Assembly (NCBI GenBank): GCA_023411815.1
Contig: JAEYOJ010000031.1
Coordinates: 1 to 44,992, forward strand
Direction of reading: 5' to 3'
Source: Pseudomonadota bacterium
Lineage (GTDB): Bacteria; Desulfobacterota; Desulfovibrionia; Desulfovibrionales; Desulfovibrionaceae
DNA: 44,992 nucleotides
Below the pieces are notes generated by a model. That model was not told the DNA's origin and did no database searches. It saw only the letters and a list, made by a program, of their open reading frames with translations. The position numbers and the translations under genes were made by a program. Shown here piece after piece: positions 15,853 to 24,121 of the stretch (position 1 is its first letter; each line of letters starts with the position of its first letter).

Positions 15853-17079
15853 TTACTTCACGCCGCAGGCCTCAATCTTGGCCTCGATGGCCTGGGCGAT
15901 CTGGCGGCCGTAGTCGAAGCACTGGGCCAGCACCTCGTCGTCGGGTACGTTCTTGGTGCGGATGCCTTCGCCCACGACGTCGATGTTCATGGACGTCAGC
16001 CAGTCCTTGATGATCTTCACGGACTCGCCGCTCCAGCCGAAGGAGCCGAACACGCCGCCGACCTTGTTCTGGGGCTTGAGGCCCTTCATGTACTGCAGCG
16101 TGCCGGCCACGTAGGGCAGGATGCCGTTGTTGTGCGTGGGGCTGCCCACGATGACCGCACCCGAGCGCGAGACCTCGGTCATGACGCGCGTGTGGTGATT
16201 GGCCTTGAGGTGCATGAGGGTCACCTCGCAGCCCGCGTCCTTGAGACCGTCGCCGATGGCCCTGGCCATGGCCTCGGTGGAGTGCCACATGGTGTCGAAG
16301 AGGATCGTGGCGTGCCTGGTCGGGTGCTGGGCTGCCAGCTCCGCATACTGCTGGATGGCGAAGGCCACGTCCTTGCCGCGGAACATGAGCCCGTGGTCCG
16401 GGGCGATCATGTCGATCTCCCAGCCGAGCTTCTGGATCTGCTCGAAGGTCTTCTGTACGATGGGCGAGAAGGGCAGCACGATGTTGGCGAAGTACTCGCG
16501 CATGAGCTCCGTGAGCCTGGCCCGGTCCACCTCGTCGGCGAAGCGCTCGCTGGTGGCCCAGTTCTGGCCGAAGGCGTCGCTGGAGATGAGCAGCTGGGCC
16601 TCGGGGATGTAGGTCATCATGTTGTCCGGCCAGTGCAGCATGCGCGTCTCCAGGAACTGGAGGGTGTGCCGGCCGAGGGACAGGCTCGCGCCCGTGGGCA
16701 GGGCCTCGATGTTCCAGCCCTTGTCCTTGATGTGGTAGAGCGAGTCCATGGCCTTCAGGCCCATGGGCGAGCAGAAGATCTTCTCCGGCTTCACTCGCTC
16801 GACCGTCTCCACGAGGCAGCCGGCATGGTCCGGCTCCAGGTGGTTGACCACAAGGTAGTCCACGGCCTCCAGGCTGCCGGCGGCCAGGGCCACGTTTTCG
16901 AAGAACTCGTCCTCGTGCCCGTGCTTGACGGTGTCGAACAGGGTGACCTTCTCGTCCTTGATGAGGAATGCGTTGTAGGTGGTGCCGTTGGGGGAAAGGG
17001 CGTAGCCGTGGAAGTCTCGCGCATTGTAGTCCACGGCTCCGACCCAATGGATATCCTTCTTGATTTCCACAGGTCTCAT
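15853..17079 (-). CDS. roo: Rubredoxin:oxygen oxidoreductase (flavodiiron protein)
   Basis: A 408-residue flavodiiron protein that reduces O2 to water (or NO to N2O) in the cytoplasm of anaerobes. The metallo-beta-lactamase-like domain carries all expected diiron ligands: H80, E82, D84, H85 (NHLEPDHAG), H149 (LHWPDN), D168 (SSDAFG) and H229 (APDHG). The flavodoxin domain starts near residue 255 with the FMN loop TMWHSTEAMA, and SPTHNNG and FGSFGWSGE follow. Length matches D. gigas Roo (about 400). ATG 17079 follows GCGAGGAA. The rubredoxin directly upstream is the expected electron donor. Confidence 0.96.
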   Translation of the reverse strand: MRPVEIKKDIHWVGAVDYNARDFHGYALSPNGTTYNAFLIKDEKVTLFDTVKHGHEDEFFENVALAAGSLEAVDYLVVNHLEPDHAGCLVETVERVKPEKIFCSPMGLKAMDSLYHIKDKGWNIEALPTGASLSLGRHTLQFLETRMLHWPDNMMTYIPEAQLLISSDAFGQNWATSERFADEVDRARLTELMREYFANIVLPFSPIVQKTFEQIQKLGWEIDMIAPDHGLMFRGKDVAFAIQQYAELAAQHPTRHATILFDTMWHSTEAMARAIGDGLKDAGCEVTLMHLKANHHTRVMTEVSRSGAVIVGSPTHNNGILPYVAGTLQYMKGLKPQNKVGGVFGSFGWSGESVKIIKDWLTSMNIDVVGEGIRTKNVPDDEVLAQCFDYGRQIAQAIEAKIEACGVK

Positions 17080-17211
17080 GGTTTTCCTCGCTTGTTGCGG
17101 GCGTGCAGTACGATTTGAAAAAGAATTCTTAGGAAAAAACAAGGACGATGCAAAGCGAAAAGGCCGGGACGCTGAGCGTGCCCGGCCATGCATCAACACT
17201 GTACCCGGGAG

Positions 17212-17373
17212 CTAGCCTTCCTTGCTGAATTCGGACTTGGGAGCGCCGCACACGGGGCAGACCCAGTCCTCGGGAACGTCTTCGAACTTGGTGCCGGGCT
17301 TGACGCCGTTGTCCGGGTCGCCCTCGGCGGGATCGTAGACATAGCCGCAGATGTTGCAGACATACTTGTCCAT
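17212..17373 (-). CDS. rub: Rubredoxin
   Basis: A 53-residue rubredoxin, canonical in length and sequence. Fe ligands are C6/C9 (VCNICGY) and C39/C42 (VCPVCGAPK), with the usual YDPAEGDPDNG and EDWVCP segments. It has a strong GGAGGA ribosome binding site. It carries one electron at a time to the flavodiiron protein encoded about 130 bases downstream on the same strand. Confidence 0.96.
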   Translation of the reverse strand: MDKYVCNICGYVYDPAEGDPDNGVKPGTKFEDVPEDWVCPVCGAPKSEFSKEG

Positions 17374-17433
17374 GTGTTCCTCCGGTTGTTTGCTCGCTTA
17401 TGGAAAACTGATCGCGGGAGCCCCGGCCGGTCT

Positions 17434-17625
17434 TTAGCTGCCGGAGTCGCCCTGGCTGTCATCGCCCTCTTCGCCTTCGAAGACGGATTTGCCCGAGCGG
17501 CAGATGGGACAGCGCCAGTCCTTGGGCAACTCGTCGAAGGCCGTGCCCGGCTCGATGCCCGACAGGTGGTCGCCCTGTTTGGGATCGTAAGTGAAGCCGC
17601 ATACCGTGCATTGCTGCTTGCCCAT
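17434..17625 (-). CDS. Second rubredoxin-like protein with acidic tail
   Basis: A 63-residue rubredoxin with both Fe-binding pairs (C6/C9 and C39/C42). It deviates from the neighbouring rubredoxin in that the second pair reads CPICRSGK, where standard rubredoxin has CPxCGxxK. A 13-residue acidic/serine tail (GEEGDDSQGDSGS) follows. Desulfovibrio genomes contain similar Rdl-type proteins linked to oxygen and peroxide detoxification. ATG 17625 follows CAGGAGAGG. It probably shares a transcript with rub and roo. A different redox potential or partner is likely; that is inference. Confidence 0.9.
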   Translation of the reverse strand: MGKQQCTVCGFTYDPKQGDHLSGIEPGTAFDELPKDWRCPICRSGKSVFEGEEGDDSQGDSGS

Positions 17626-17701
17626 GGCCTCTCCTGTCGGGTCTAAGCGTGACCGCCGAAACAGGCGGACGGGATGACAAAGCGCGAAATGACAGTCTAT
17701 T

Positions 17702-17729
17702 GCCATACATAGCGGCTTTGTGCCGTCAA
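17702..17729 (-). promoter_or_regulatory. Possible promoter of the rubredoxin-roo operon
   Basis: On the minus strand, TTGACG (17729-17724) and TATGGC (17707-17702) are spaced 16 bases apart, about 77 bases before the first rubredoxin start. The -35 element is good and the -10 element is weak. Confidence 0.35.
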
Positions 17730-17739
17730 TTCAATATGT

Positions 17740-17773
17740 TTTGAAAAAGAGATAGTCACCGCGCATGGCGCGG
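17740..17773 (-). terminator. Terminator of the tetraheme cytochrome gene
   Basis: On the minus strand CCGCGC-CAT-GCGCGG is followed, after a short spacer, by CTCTTTTTC. It lies about 50 bases beyond the cytochrome stop codon and separates that gene from the rubredoxin-roo operon. Confidence 0.65.
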
Positions 17774-17821
17774 CTGCAAGGCGCCCTGCACGGACATGGA
17801 CGTGACGCAGGCCGTGACGGC

Positions 17822-18298
17822 CTAATGCGCTCCGGCGTGGATGAGAGGCTTGAAGCCGAAGGAGGCCACGCGTTCCTCGTTGTGGCAGCTCTCGCAATCC
17901 TTGAGGGTCAGCTTGCCCTTGATGAGGGCGGGATCGCCGGAATCGGCGTGCAGGGAGCCCGGGCCGTGGCAGACCTCGCAGCCGGCATTGGCCAGGTGCG
18001 GAGTCTGCTCGAAGCTGACGAAACCGCCGGGCTGCCTGTAGCCAGTGGCGTGGCATTCGAAACACTTGGCCAGCTCATGGGGCTTGAGGTCCGAGGCCAT
18101 GCGAGCCACGTGTTGCGCGGAACGCGCTTTCTTGGAGTAGCGGCTGTAGCGCTCGTATTGCTCCGGATGGCACGAGGAGCAGGCCTCGCTGCCGATGAAC
18201 GTCGAACCCTGGGCAGTGAGTCCGGGAACGTCCTCCAGCACGAGCAGTGCGAGCGCAAATGCAACCAGGACCAATGCTGCGCGTGACGTGCCCGGCAT
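17822..18298 (-). CDS. Periplasmic tetraheme cytochrome c (c554/NapC-like motif set)
   Basis: A 158-residue exported multiheme cytochrome with four CxxCH sites: CSSCH (40-44), CFECH (79-83), CEVCH (107-111) and CESCH (135-139). Uncleaved or cleaved signal-like helix: residues 6-22. The spacing and the STFIGSEACSSCHPEQYERY start match the cytochrome c554-type family, whose first motif binds the heme after an I/VG-x-x-x-CxxCH lead. Function here is unproven; periplasmic electron transfer is expected. ATG 18298 follows GAGGGAGG. A TTGACC-N17-TATAGG promoter is upstream and a hairpin terminator downstream, so it is probably monocistronic despite lying next to the roo operon. Confidence 0.85.
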   Translation of the reverse strand: MPGTSRAALVLVAFALALLVLEDVPGLTAQGSTFIGSEACSSCHPEQYERYSRYSKKARSAQHVARMASDLKPHELAKCFECHATGYRQPGGFVSFEQTPHLANAGCEVCHGPGSLHADSGDPALIKGKLTLKDCESCHNEERVASFGFKPLIHAGAH

Positions 18299-18361
18299 GG
18301 CGGACCTCCCTCGGATTGCAAGAGAAGTTGAAAGGCTATTGAACAACCGTTTCTTGAGCGG

Positions 18362-18390
18362 CCTATATCTCTTTTTTGTAATCAGGTCAA
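18362..18390 (-). promoter_or_regulatory. Sigma-70-like promoter of the tetraheme cytochrome gene
   Basis: On the minus strand, TTGACC (18390-18385) and TATAGG (18367-18362) are separated by 17 bases, about 64 bases before the start codon. The spacer is A-rich. Confidence 0.55.
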
Positions 18391-18461
18391 AGAATGGCCG
18401 AATATTTTGATCGTTGGAATGTGCGGTGTGATGGGGGATGCACAGATTCATGCGTTAGCCG

Positions 18462-18500
18462 AAATAGAAACGGCCTCCGCGGCATGCCGCAGAGGCCGTA
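18462..18500 (-). terminator. Terminator of purL
   Basis: On the minus strand ACGGCCTCTGCGGC pairs with GCCGCGGAGGCCGT with one mismatch. It is followed by TTCTATTTC, 25 bases after the purL stop. Confidence 0.8.
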
Positions 18501-18524
18501 AACGACAATCTCGGAAGGAGGCGC

Positions 18525-21512
18525 TTACAGGGCCAAGGTGGCCTTGAAGGCGCGGGCCATGCTCTCTACGTCCGCGCTGAAGAGCGGCTTGCCGTCGCGG
18601 CCGACCGTCAATGCACTGTCTCCGGTGACCTCGCCCACCAGGGCGCAATCCTGACCGGCGAAGAGCGCCTCGAAGGCCTGGCGATCCGCGGGCTTGACCG
18701 TGACCAGCAGGCGGCTGGCCGATTCGGAGTAGAGCAGGGTCAGGTCGTCCAGGGCCGCGGGCGTGGCGGGCACCTCGTCCAGGTCCAGGCGCGCGCCCAG
18801 GCGGCCGCCGATGCACATCTCGGCCAGGGCCACGGCCAGGCCGCCGTCGGACAGATCGTGGGCAGCGCTGACCAGACCCTTCCGCATGGCCTGGAAGAGC
18901 GTGCGGTAGCGCAGCAGGGCGGTCACGGCATCCACCTGCGGCACATGGCTGCCTGCCGCGCCGAGCTGGCCGGCGATCTCGCTGCCGCCGGTCTCGTCGA
19001 AGGTGCGGCCCAGCAGGTAGATCAGCTCGCCCGGCCGCTTGAGGTCCGAGGTGGCGCAGCGCTTCACGTCCGGCGTGATGCCGACCACGGAGTAGAGCAC
19101 CGTGGGCGGGATGGAGATCTTCTTGCCGCCGCCGTAGTAGTCGTTCTTCATGGAGTCCTTGCCCGAGATGCACGGCACGCCGAAGGCTCGGCAGAAGTGG
19201 TCCAGGGCCTCGTTGGCGCGCACGAGCTGGGCGAGCTTGTACTCGCCGTCGGGCGTCTTCTCGCTCTGCACCGGGTCGCACCAGCAGAAGTTGTCCGTAC
19301 CGACCATCTTGTCCGGGTCCGCGCCCACGGCCACGGCGTTGCGCACCGCCTCGTCGATGGCGTTGGCCATCATCCAGTAGGCGTCGAAGTCGCTGAACTT
19401 GGGGCAGATGCCGTGGGAGACCACCAGGCCGCGCTCGCTGCCCAGCACGGGCCTCAGGGCCCCGGCATCGGACGGGCCGTCGCGCCGCACGCCCACCATG
19501 GGCTTCACCGCGCTGCCGCCCTGGACCTCGTGGTCGTACTGGCGCACGGCGAATTCCTTGCTGCAGATGTTCAGCCTGCCGAGCATCTTGAGCAGCAATT
19601 CGCCCTGCCCATCCTTGGGCTTCGGCAGCGCCTGGCCGCCGATGTCCGGTCGTTGCCACACGGCGGTCAGCTCCATCTGGGGAACGCCGTCGTGCAGAAA
19701 ATCCATTTCAAGATAGGCAACCGCCTTGCCGCCGTGCGTGACGTGGAAGTAGCCCGTGTCCGTGAATTCGCCCAGGTCCGTGGCCTCCACGTCCATCTCA
19801 GCGGCCAGGCCCAGGAAGGCCTCGATTTTGTCTGTGGGCACGGCCAGGGTCATGCGTTCCTGCGCCTCGGAGAGCAGGATCTCCCAGGGTCGCAGGCCGT
19901 CGTACTTGAGCGGCGCGCGGGCCAGGTCGAGCCGTGCTCCGCCCGTATCCTGGGCCATCTCGCCCACGGACGAGGACAGGCCGCCCGCGCCGTTGTCGGT
20001 GACGGCGTTGTACAAGCCTGCGTCGCGGGCGCGCATGAGGAAATCGTACATCTTGCGCTGGGTGATGGGGTCGCCGATCTGCACGGCCGTGGCCGGGGAG
20101 CCTTCGTGCAGTTCCTCGGAGGAGAAGGTCGCGCCGTGGATGCCGTCCTTGCCGATGCGGCCGCCGCACATGACGATGCGGTCGCCCAGGAGGGCCCGCT
20201 TCTCGTGGCCCGGCTTGCCGTTCACCATTGCCGGGATGGTGCCCAGGGTGCCGCAGTAGACCAGCGGCTTGCCCAGGTAGCGTTCGTCGAAGACGATGGA
20301 TCCGTTGACCGTGGGCACGCCGGACTTGTTGCCGCCGTGCTCCACTCCCTTCTGCACGCCCTGGAGCACGCGGCGCGGGTGCAGCAGGCGCGGGGGCAGT
20401 TCGCCCTCGTGGAAGGGCGAGGCGAAGCAGAACACGTCGGTGTTGCACACGAGATTGGCGCCCATGCCCGTGCCCATGGGGTCGCGGTTCACGCCCACGA
20501 TGCCGGTCAGCGCTCCGCCGTAAGGGTCCAGGGCCGAGGGGCTGTTGTGCGTCTCGACCTTGATGCACACACTCACGTTCTCGTCGAACTTGAACACGCC
20601 CGCGTTGTCCTTGAACACGGACAGGCACAGGTCGTCCTTGCCCTTGGCGGCGCGGATGGCCTTGGTGCTGCCGGCGATGAAGGTCTTGAACAGGCTGTCG
20701 ATCTCGTAGCTCCGGCCGTTCTCGCGGTTGTCGTAGCGGATCTTGGCCTGGAATATCTTGTGCTTGCAGTGCTCGGACCAGGTCTGGGCCAGGGCCTCGA
20801 CTTCGGCGTCCGTCGGCTCCGCCGGCAGCCCCTGCTTGGCGCGGGCCGCGCGAACCTCCGGCCGGGCGTAGTAGGCGCGGATGGCCTGCATCTCCTCCAG
20901 GCCCAGGGCCAGGGTGTTCTCGCGGCTGAAGGCCAGCATTTGCGCGTCGCTCATGGTCGACAGCGGAATGACGGCCACCTCGCCCACGGAGCGGCCCTTG
21001 ACCTGCGATACCCGGGGCTCGGAGATGGGGCCGTCCTGGCGCGAGCGAACCTCGATGCATTCGATGAGCTCGTTGGCCAGCAGGTCCTTGCCGATATGCT
21101 CGACCTGCTCGCGGGACAGCGCGCCCTTGAACAGGTACTGCGTGGCCGTGTACACGGCCAGGCCCTTGGCCTGCTCGGGCGAAAAGCCAAGCACCAGGGC
21201 CACGGAGGCCTTGGCGGTGCGGCCTTCGTTGTCCGTCACGCCGGGCCGGAAGCCCACCTCCAGCAGCCAGTCCCAGTCCATGGACGCGGCCAAGGGAGTG
21301 CGCGAGGCCGTGTGCAGCACGGGATCGTGCAGCACGGCCTTGTCCAGCACCGCCCCGATCTGGGCTTGGTCCACGCCGTCCACGGTGTAGACCTTGACCA
21401 CGCGCGCCGACTCCACGGCCAGACCCAGAGCGTCGCGTATCTCGCCGGGCAGGCTTCTGCCTCTGGTGTCGGCAACGCCCGGCCGCGTCGCCACTTCAAC
21501 TCGCCACTGCAT
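18525..21512 (-). CDS. purL: FGAM synthase, PurS-PurS-PurL fusion
   Basis: A 995-residue phosphoribosylformylglycinamidine synthase (purine pathway, FGAR to FGAM, ATP-dependent). The C-terminal about 760 residues are a small-type PurL, with catalytic-region His248 in TWSEHCKHKIFQAKIRY, the substrate/ATP loops VKVETHNSPSALDPYGGALT and ATDLGEFTDTGYFHVTHGG, and a second AIR-synthase repeat (SAAHDLSDGGLAVALAEM). The first about 170 residues are unusual: two PurS-like ferredoxin folds in tandem (residues 1-78, RVEVATRPGV; and 81-160, LLEVGFRPGV). There is no glutaminase domain, so a separate PurQ is needed. ATG 21512 follows GCGAGGA. It stands alone with its own terminator. Confidence 0.93.
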   Translation of the reverse strand: MQWRVEVATRPGVADTRGRSLPGEIRDALGLAVESARVVKVYTVDGVDQAQIGAVLDKAVLHDPVLHTASRTPLAASMDWDWLLEVGFRPGVTDNEGRTAKASVALVLGFSPEQAKGLAVYTATQYLFKGALSREQVEHIGKDLLANELIECIEVRSRQDGPISEPRVSQVKGRSVGEVAVIPLSTMSDAQMLAFSRENTLALGLEEMQAIRAYYARPEVRAARAKQGLPAEPTDAEVEALAQTWSEHCKHKIFQAKIRYDNRENGRSYEIDSLFKTFIAGSTKAIRAAKGKDDLCLSVFKDNAGVFKFDENVSVCIKVETHNSPSALDPYGGALTGIVGVNRDPMGTGMGANLVCNTDVFCFASPFHEGELPPRLLHPRRVLQGVQKGVEHGGNKSGVPTVNGSIVFDERYLGKPLVYCGTLGTIPAMVNGKPGHEKRALLGDRIVMCGGRIGKDGIHGATFSSEELHEGSPATAVQIGDPITQRKMYDFLMRARDAGLYNAVTDNGAGGLSSSVGEMAQDTGGARLDLARAPLKYDGLRPWEILLSEAQERMTLAVPTDKIEAFLGLAAEMDVEATDLGEFTDTGYFHVTHGGKAVAYLEMDFLHDGVPQMELTAVWQRPDIGGQALPKPKDGQGELLLKMLGRLNICSKEFAVRQYDHEVQGGSAVKPMVGVRRDGPSDAGALRPVLGSERGLVVSHGICPKFSDFDAYWMMANAIDEAVRNAVAVGADPDKMVGTDNFCWCDPVQSEKTPDGEYKLAQLVRANEALDHFCRAFGVPCISGKDSMKNDYYGGGKKISIPPTVLYSVVGITPDVKRCATSDLKRPGELIYLLGRTFDETGGSEIAGQLGAAGSHVPQVDAVTALLRYRTLFQAMRKGLVSAAHDLSDGGLAVALAEMCIGGRLGARLDLDEVPATPAALDDLTLLYSESASRLLVTVKPADRQAFEALFAGQDCALVGEVTGDSALTVGRDGKPLFSADVESMARAFKATLAL

Positions 21513-21962
21513 GACGTCCTCGCTTTGTGCCTGATGTTGCAGTCCGGGAAGGGGGCTTTGCCCCGCGCCCCGCCAGGGGCGACTCCCCACGTGGCTCGCT
21601 TGCCCAGTGGGCCGGCGGCGGGAGGAGATAAAACAGATATACCCCTCGGCCCAAGGGCCGAGAGGTCGTTACATGCCAGAGCAAGACCGGGAGGAGAGGG
21701 CGCTTTCCGCATGGCGGGCATGCGCCGAGCGGTCGGCTGGATACGACTGCGCCGAGGGCTATCCGCGCCGCACGGCATGGGTTTCTCTCCGGCCGGGCGC
21801 CTCTGTGTGTCGTTTATCTTCCGTGGGCAGTCAAGGGCAAAGAGACCGGGGCCGCGGACTGCCCGACGGTGGCCGGAAACCTCGTTCCGATCTCGTGCGA
21901 ACTACCGAACAGCTAAGGCCGCGCAGATCGATGACGCCGGCTGGCGCTCGTGCGCACGGGTG
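21513..21962. other. Intergenic leader/trailer between ispB-like gene and purL
   Basis: This 450-base stretch separates the end of the polyprenyl synthase gene from the purL start, both on the minus strand. It holds a strong inverted repeat (21645-21662, listed separately). No gene, tRNA or recognised riboswitch was found. A + frame at 21607-22065 runs antisense into the polyprenyl synthase gene and is judged spurious. Confidence 0.5.
21645..21662 (-). terminator. Hairpin between polyprenyl synthase and purL genes
   Basis: CTCGGCCC-AA-GGGCCGAG is a perfect 8-bp stem with a 2-base centre. On the minus strand it is followed by GGGTATATCTGTTTTATC, a weak T-rich tail. It is 300 bases beyond the polyprenyl synthase stop and 130 bases before purL. 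It may terminate the former or act in the purL leader. Confidence 0.4.
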
Positions 21963-22967
21963 CTACTTTTCCCTCTGCAGGACGAATTCCAGGGCGCAGG
22001 ACAGAACCTTCTTCTCCTCGCTGTCCGGGAAGGCGTCCAGGGCCTTGGCGGCCTTGGCGGCGTAATCGCCGGCCAGGGCGCGGGCGCGTTCCGTGCAGGA
22101 GCCGGACTGTATGTCGGCCAGGAGCTTGGCCAAGGCTTCCTCGTCAAGCGTCTTGGAGCGGATGTCCGTGAGCAGGGCCTCGCGCCGCTCGGGGCTCAGG
22201 GATTCCAGGTGGTAGATGAGCGGCAGGGTCAGCTTGCCCTCGCGCAGGTCGCCGCCGGCCGGCTTGCCCGAGACGCTGCTGGCCGAGGTGTAGTCCATGG
22301 CGTCGTCCACGATCTGGAAGGCGATGCCCATGTTCAGGCCGAAGACCGAGGCTGCCTTGATCAGCTCGTCGTTCACTCCGGCCAGCAGGGCGCCGACCAC
22401 GCAGGAGGCTTCGAGCAGATAGGCGGTCTTGCCCGTGATGATGTGCATGTATGTCTCCAGGGAGGAATCCATCTCCCTGGTGTTGACGATCTCGGCCACC
22501 TCGCCGGCCACGGTGCGCATGATGGCCTCGGACAGGCAGTTGGTCAGCCGGGGATCGCCGTAGGAGGCCACGAGCTGGTTGGCCAGGGCCAGGAGCACGT
22601 CGCCGGCCAGCACGGCCTCGGTGCGCGAGAAGACAATGTGCGCCGCTGCCTTGCCCCGGCGGAGCACCGCGCCGTCGAGAATGTCGTCGTGCAACAGGGT
22701 GGCCGAATGGAGGAACTCCAGGGAGCAGGCCAGGGGATAGATGGCCTCGCTCCTGTATCCCAGGGCCCTGGCGCAGAGGATGGCCAGCACCGGACGCAGG
22801 CGCTTGCCGCCTGCCGCGAGCACGTGCGCGGCGGCCGGGCGGACGAGAGGGTCGAGCTTTTCCGTCTCCCTGGCCAGGAAGTCGTTGATGGCCGGAAGCT
22901 GCTGCTCGATATAGGCGGCCAGGACTCGCATGGCCGCATGGTACTGTTCATTGGTTCGGCTTATCAA
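21963..22967 (-). CDS. Trans-polyprenyl diphosphate synthase (quinone side chain)
   Basis: A 334-residue all-helical prenyltransferase. The first aspartate-rich motif is LLHDDILDGAVLRRG (DDxxD), with the GGKRLRPVL substrate loop before it. The second is FQIVDDAMDY. It elongates farnesyl diphosphate with isopentenyl units to make the long side chain of menaquinone. Product length cannot be set by eye. TTG 22967 is taken as start because GGAGGAAA lies 7 bases upstream and it overlaps the mqnB stop as TTGA; ATG 22931 is the conventional alternative. Coupling to mqnB and proximity to menG place it in menaquinone synthesis. Confidence 0.92.
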   Translation of the reverse strand: MISRTNEQYHAAMRVLAAYIEQQLPAINDFLARETEKLDPLVRPAAAHVLAAGGKRLRPVLAILCARALGYRSEAIYPLACSLEFLHSATLLHDDILDGAVLRRGKAAAHIVFSRTEAVLAGDVLLALANQLVASYGDPRLTNCLSEAIMRTVAGEVAEIVNTREMDSSLETYMHIITGKTAYLLEASCVVGALLAGVNDELIKAASVFGLNMGIAFQIVDDAMDYTSASSVSGKPAGGDLREGKLTLPLIYHLESLSPERREALLTDIRSKTLDEEALAKLLADIQSGSCTERARALAGDYAAKAAKALDAFPDSEEKKVLSCALEFVLQREK

Positions 22968-23701
22968 GGCATTTCCTCCTGTCCGGTACCGGCCGGAGCG
23001 GGGGTGAGGATCATTCGCGCCGCGTGCTCCAGCGCTCGAAGCGCCAAGGGCATGTCCCAACCGTGGGGCGGACGCAGGCCCACGAAATTGGATATGGAGC
23101 GGATTTCCAGGAAGGGCAGTCCGGCCCGCAGGCAGCCCAGGGCCAAGGCGAAGCCCTCCATGCTTTCCATGTCGGCCGCGTGGCGCGCGCGCATTTCCCG
23201 CGCCCGCGTCGCGCAGCCGCTGACCCCGGCCACGGTCAATCCGTGCGCGGTAGGCCAGCCGGGCGGCAATCGCAGGCCCATGGCCGATGCCGCGCTGGCC
23301 GGCTCCAGCTCGATGCGCCCGAAGACCGGTCCGGCGGGCGTGTGGGCCTGGGCCAGTTTGAGGCCGGCGGGATCGAGGCCGCTTTCGCCGTGCAGGCCGA
23401 ATTCAGGCCACGTTTCGCTGACCGCCGCCGCCAGGGTGCCCAGGGGCAACCGTTCGGGATCGAAGCTGCCGGCCAGCCCGAGGTTGAGCACGCCGAGGAC
23501 GTCGTGGCGGGCCAGGGCCATGCCCAGGCCGAAGGCCGCGTTGACGGGGCCCAGCCCGGTGGCCGTCGCCAGCACTCCGCCGGGGATCGCCGTCAGGTCC
23601 AGGCGCGCTATCGGCCCTTCGCTCGCGGGGAGAGGCTGGCCGGTCCAGCCGAGAGCGGCCTCAAGCTCCAGAAGCGTGGCCGCCACGCACAGGACTGCCA
23701 T
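22964..23701 (-). CDS. mqnB: Futalosine hydrolase
   Basis: A 245-residue nucleosidase of the MTA/SAH-nucleosidase fold. It cleaves hypoxanthine from futalosine in the chorismate-to-menaquinone futalosine pathway. Features are the N-terminal VAATLLELEAAL strand-helix, the glycine turn TGLGPVNAAFGLG, GLAGSF, and the active-site ADMESMEGFALA with the Glu-Ser-Met-Glu set that grips the ribose. SISNFVGLR follows near the C-terminus. ATG 23701 is preceded by GGAAAGG. The stop overlaps the next gene, indicating coupling. Generic MTA nucleosidase is an alternative, but context strongly favours MqnB. Confidence 0.88.
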   Translation of the reverse strand: MAVLCVAATLLELEAALGWTGQPLPASEGPIARLDLTAIPGGVLATATGLGPVNAAFGLGMALARHDVLGVLNLGLAGSFDPERLPLGTLAAAVSETWPEFGLHGESGLDPAGLKLAQAHTPAGPVFGRIELEPASAASAMGLRLPPGWPTAHGLTVAGVSGCATRAREMRARHAADMESMEGFALALGCLRAGLPFLEIRSISNFVGLRPPHGWDMPLALRALEHAARMILTPAPAGTGQEEMP

Positions 23702-23923
23702 GGCCTTTCCGTCACCAAGGGTTCAAGATGTTCTCGACGATAATAATACCTGGGGCACATTGACGCAAACAGCCCGAATTGTCCATGTCGGCCGGGATCG
23801 CGAACGCCGGCTGCGGCCTTGGCAACCGGCCTAGCGTCGATGCTCCGGCCAAGCCCGGTGCCGTGCCGCACGTCCCGTCGCTTGGATATGGACAAGCCGG
23901 GCGGGCGCGGCTAGGGTTCCGCC

Positions 23924-24121
23924 ATGCACATCGACTGGACGCACGTCGTGACCGCCCTGGGTCTGGCCTTCATCTTCGAGGGCCTGCCGTACTTCCTGTG
24001 GGCCGAAAAGATGCCCAAATATCTGCTGCTGCTTTGCACCCGCCCGCCATCCGTCCTGCGGCGCATGGGGCTGGCCGCCATGCTCGGCGGCCTGCTGCTC
24101 GTCTACATGGCCCAGAACTAG
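23924..24121 (+). CDS. Small DUF2065 (YjeT-like) membrane protein
   Basis: A 65-residue inner-membrane protein with two hydrophobic helices. The first is TALGLAFIFEGLPYFLWAEK with the family's xEGLP motif; the second is MGLAAMLGGLLLVYMAQ. A basic loop (RPPSVLRRMG) lies between them. This is the DUF2065/YjeT architecture, with no known function. It is the only + gene in this neighbourhood. Its stop codon overlaps the stop of the convergent methyltransferase gene through CTAG at 24118-24121. Confidence 0.85.
   Translation: MHIDWTHVVTALGLAFIFEGLPYFLWAEKMPKYLLLLCTRPPSVLRRMGLAAMLGGLLLVYMAQN

Noticed and set aside
18858..23834. Open + strand frame of 1658 codons opposite purL, polyprenyl synthase and mqnB
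   Set aside because: It is antisense to three well-identified genes. It has a composition typical of GC-rich shadow frames (His/Gly/Ala/Arg/Val-rich), no domain, and no ribosome binding site.
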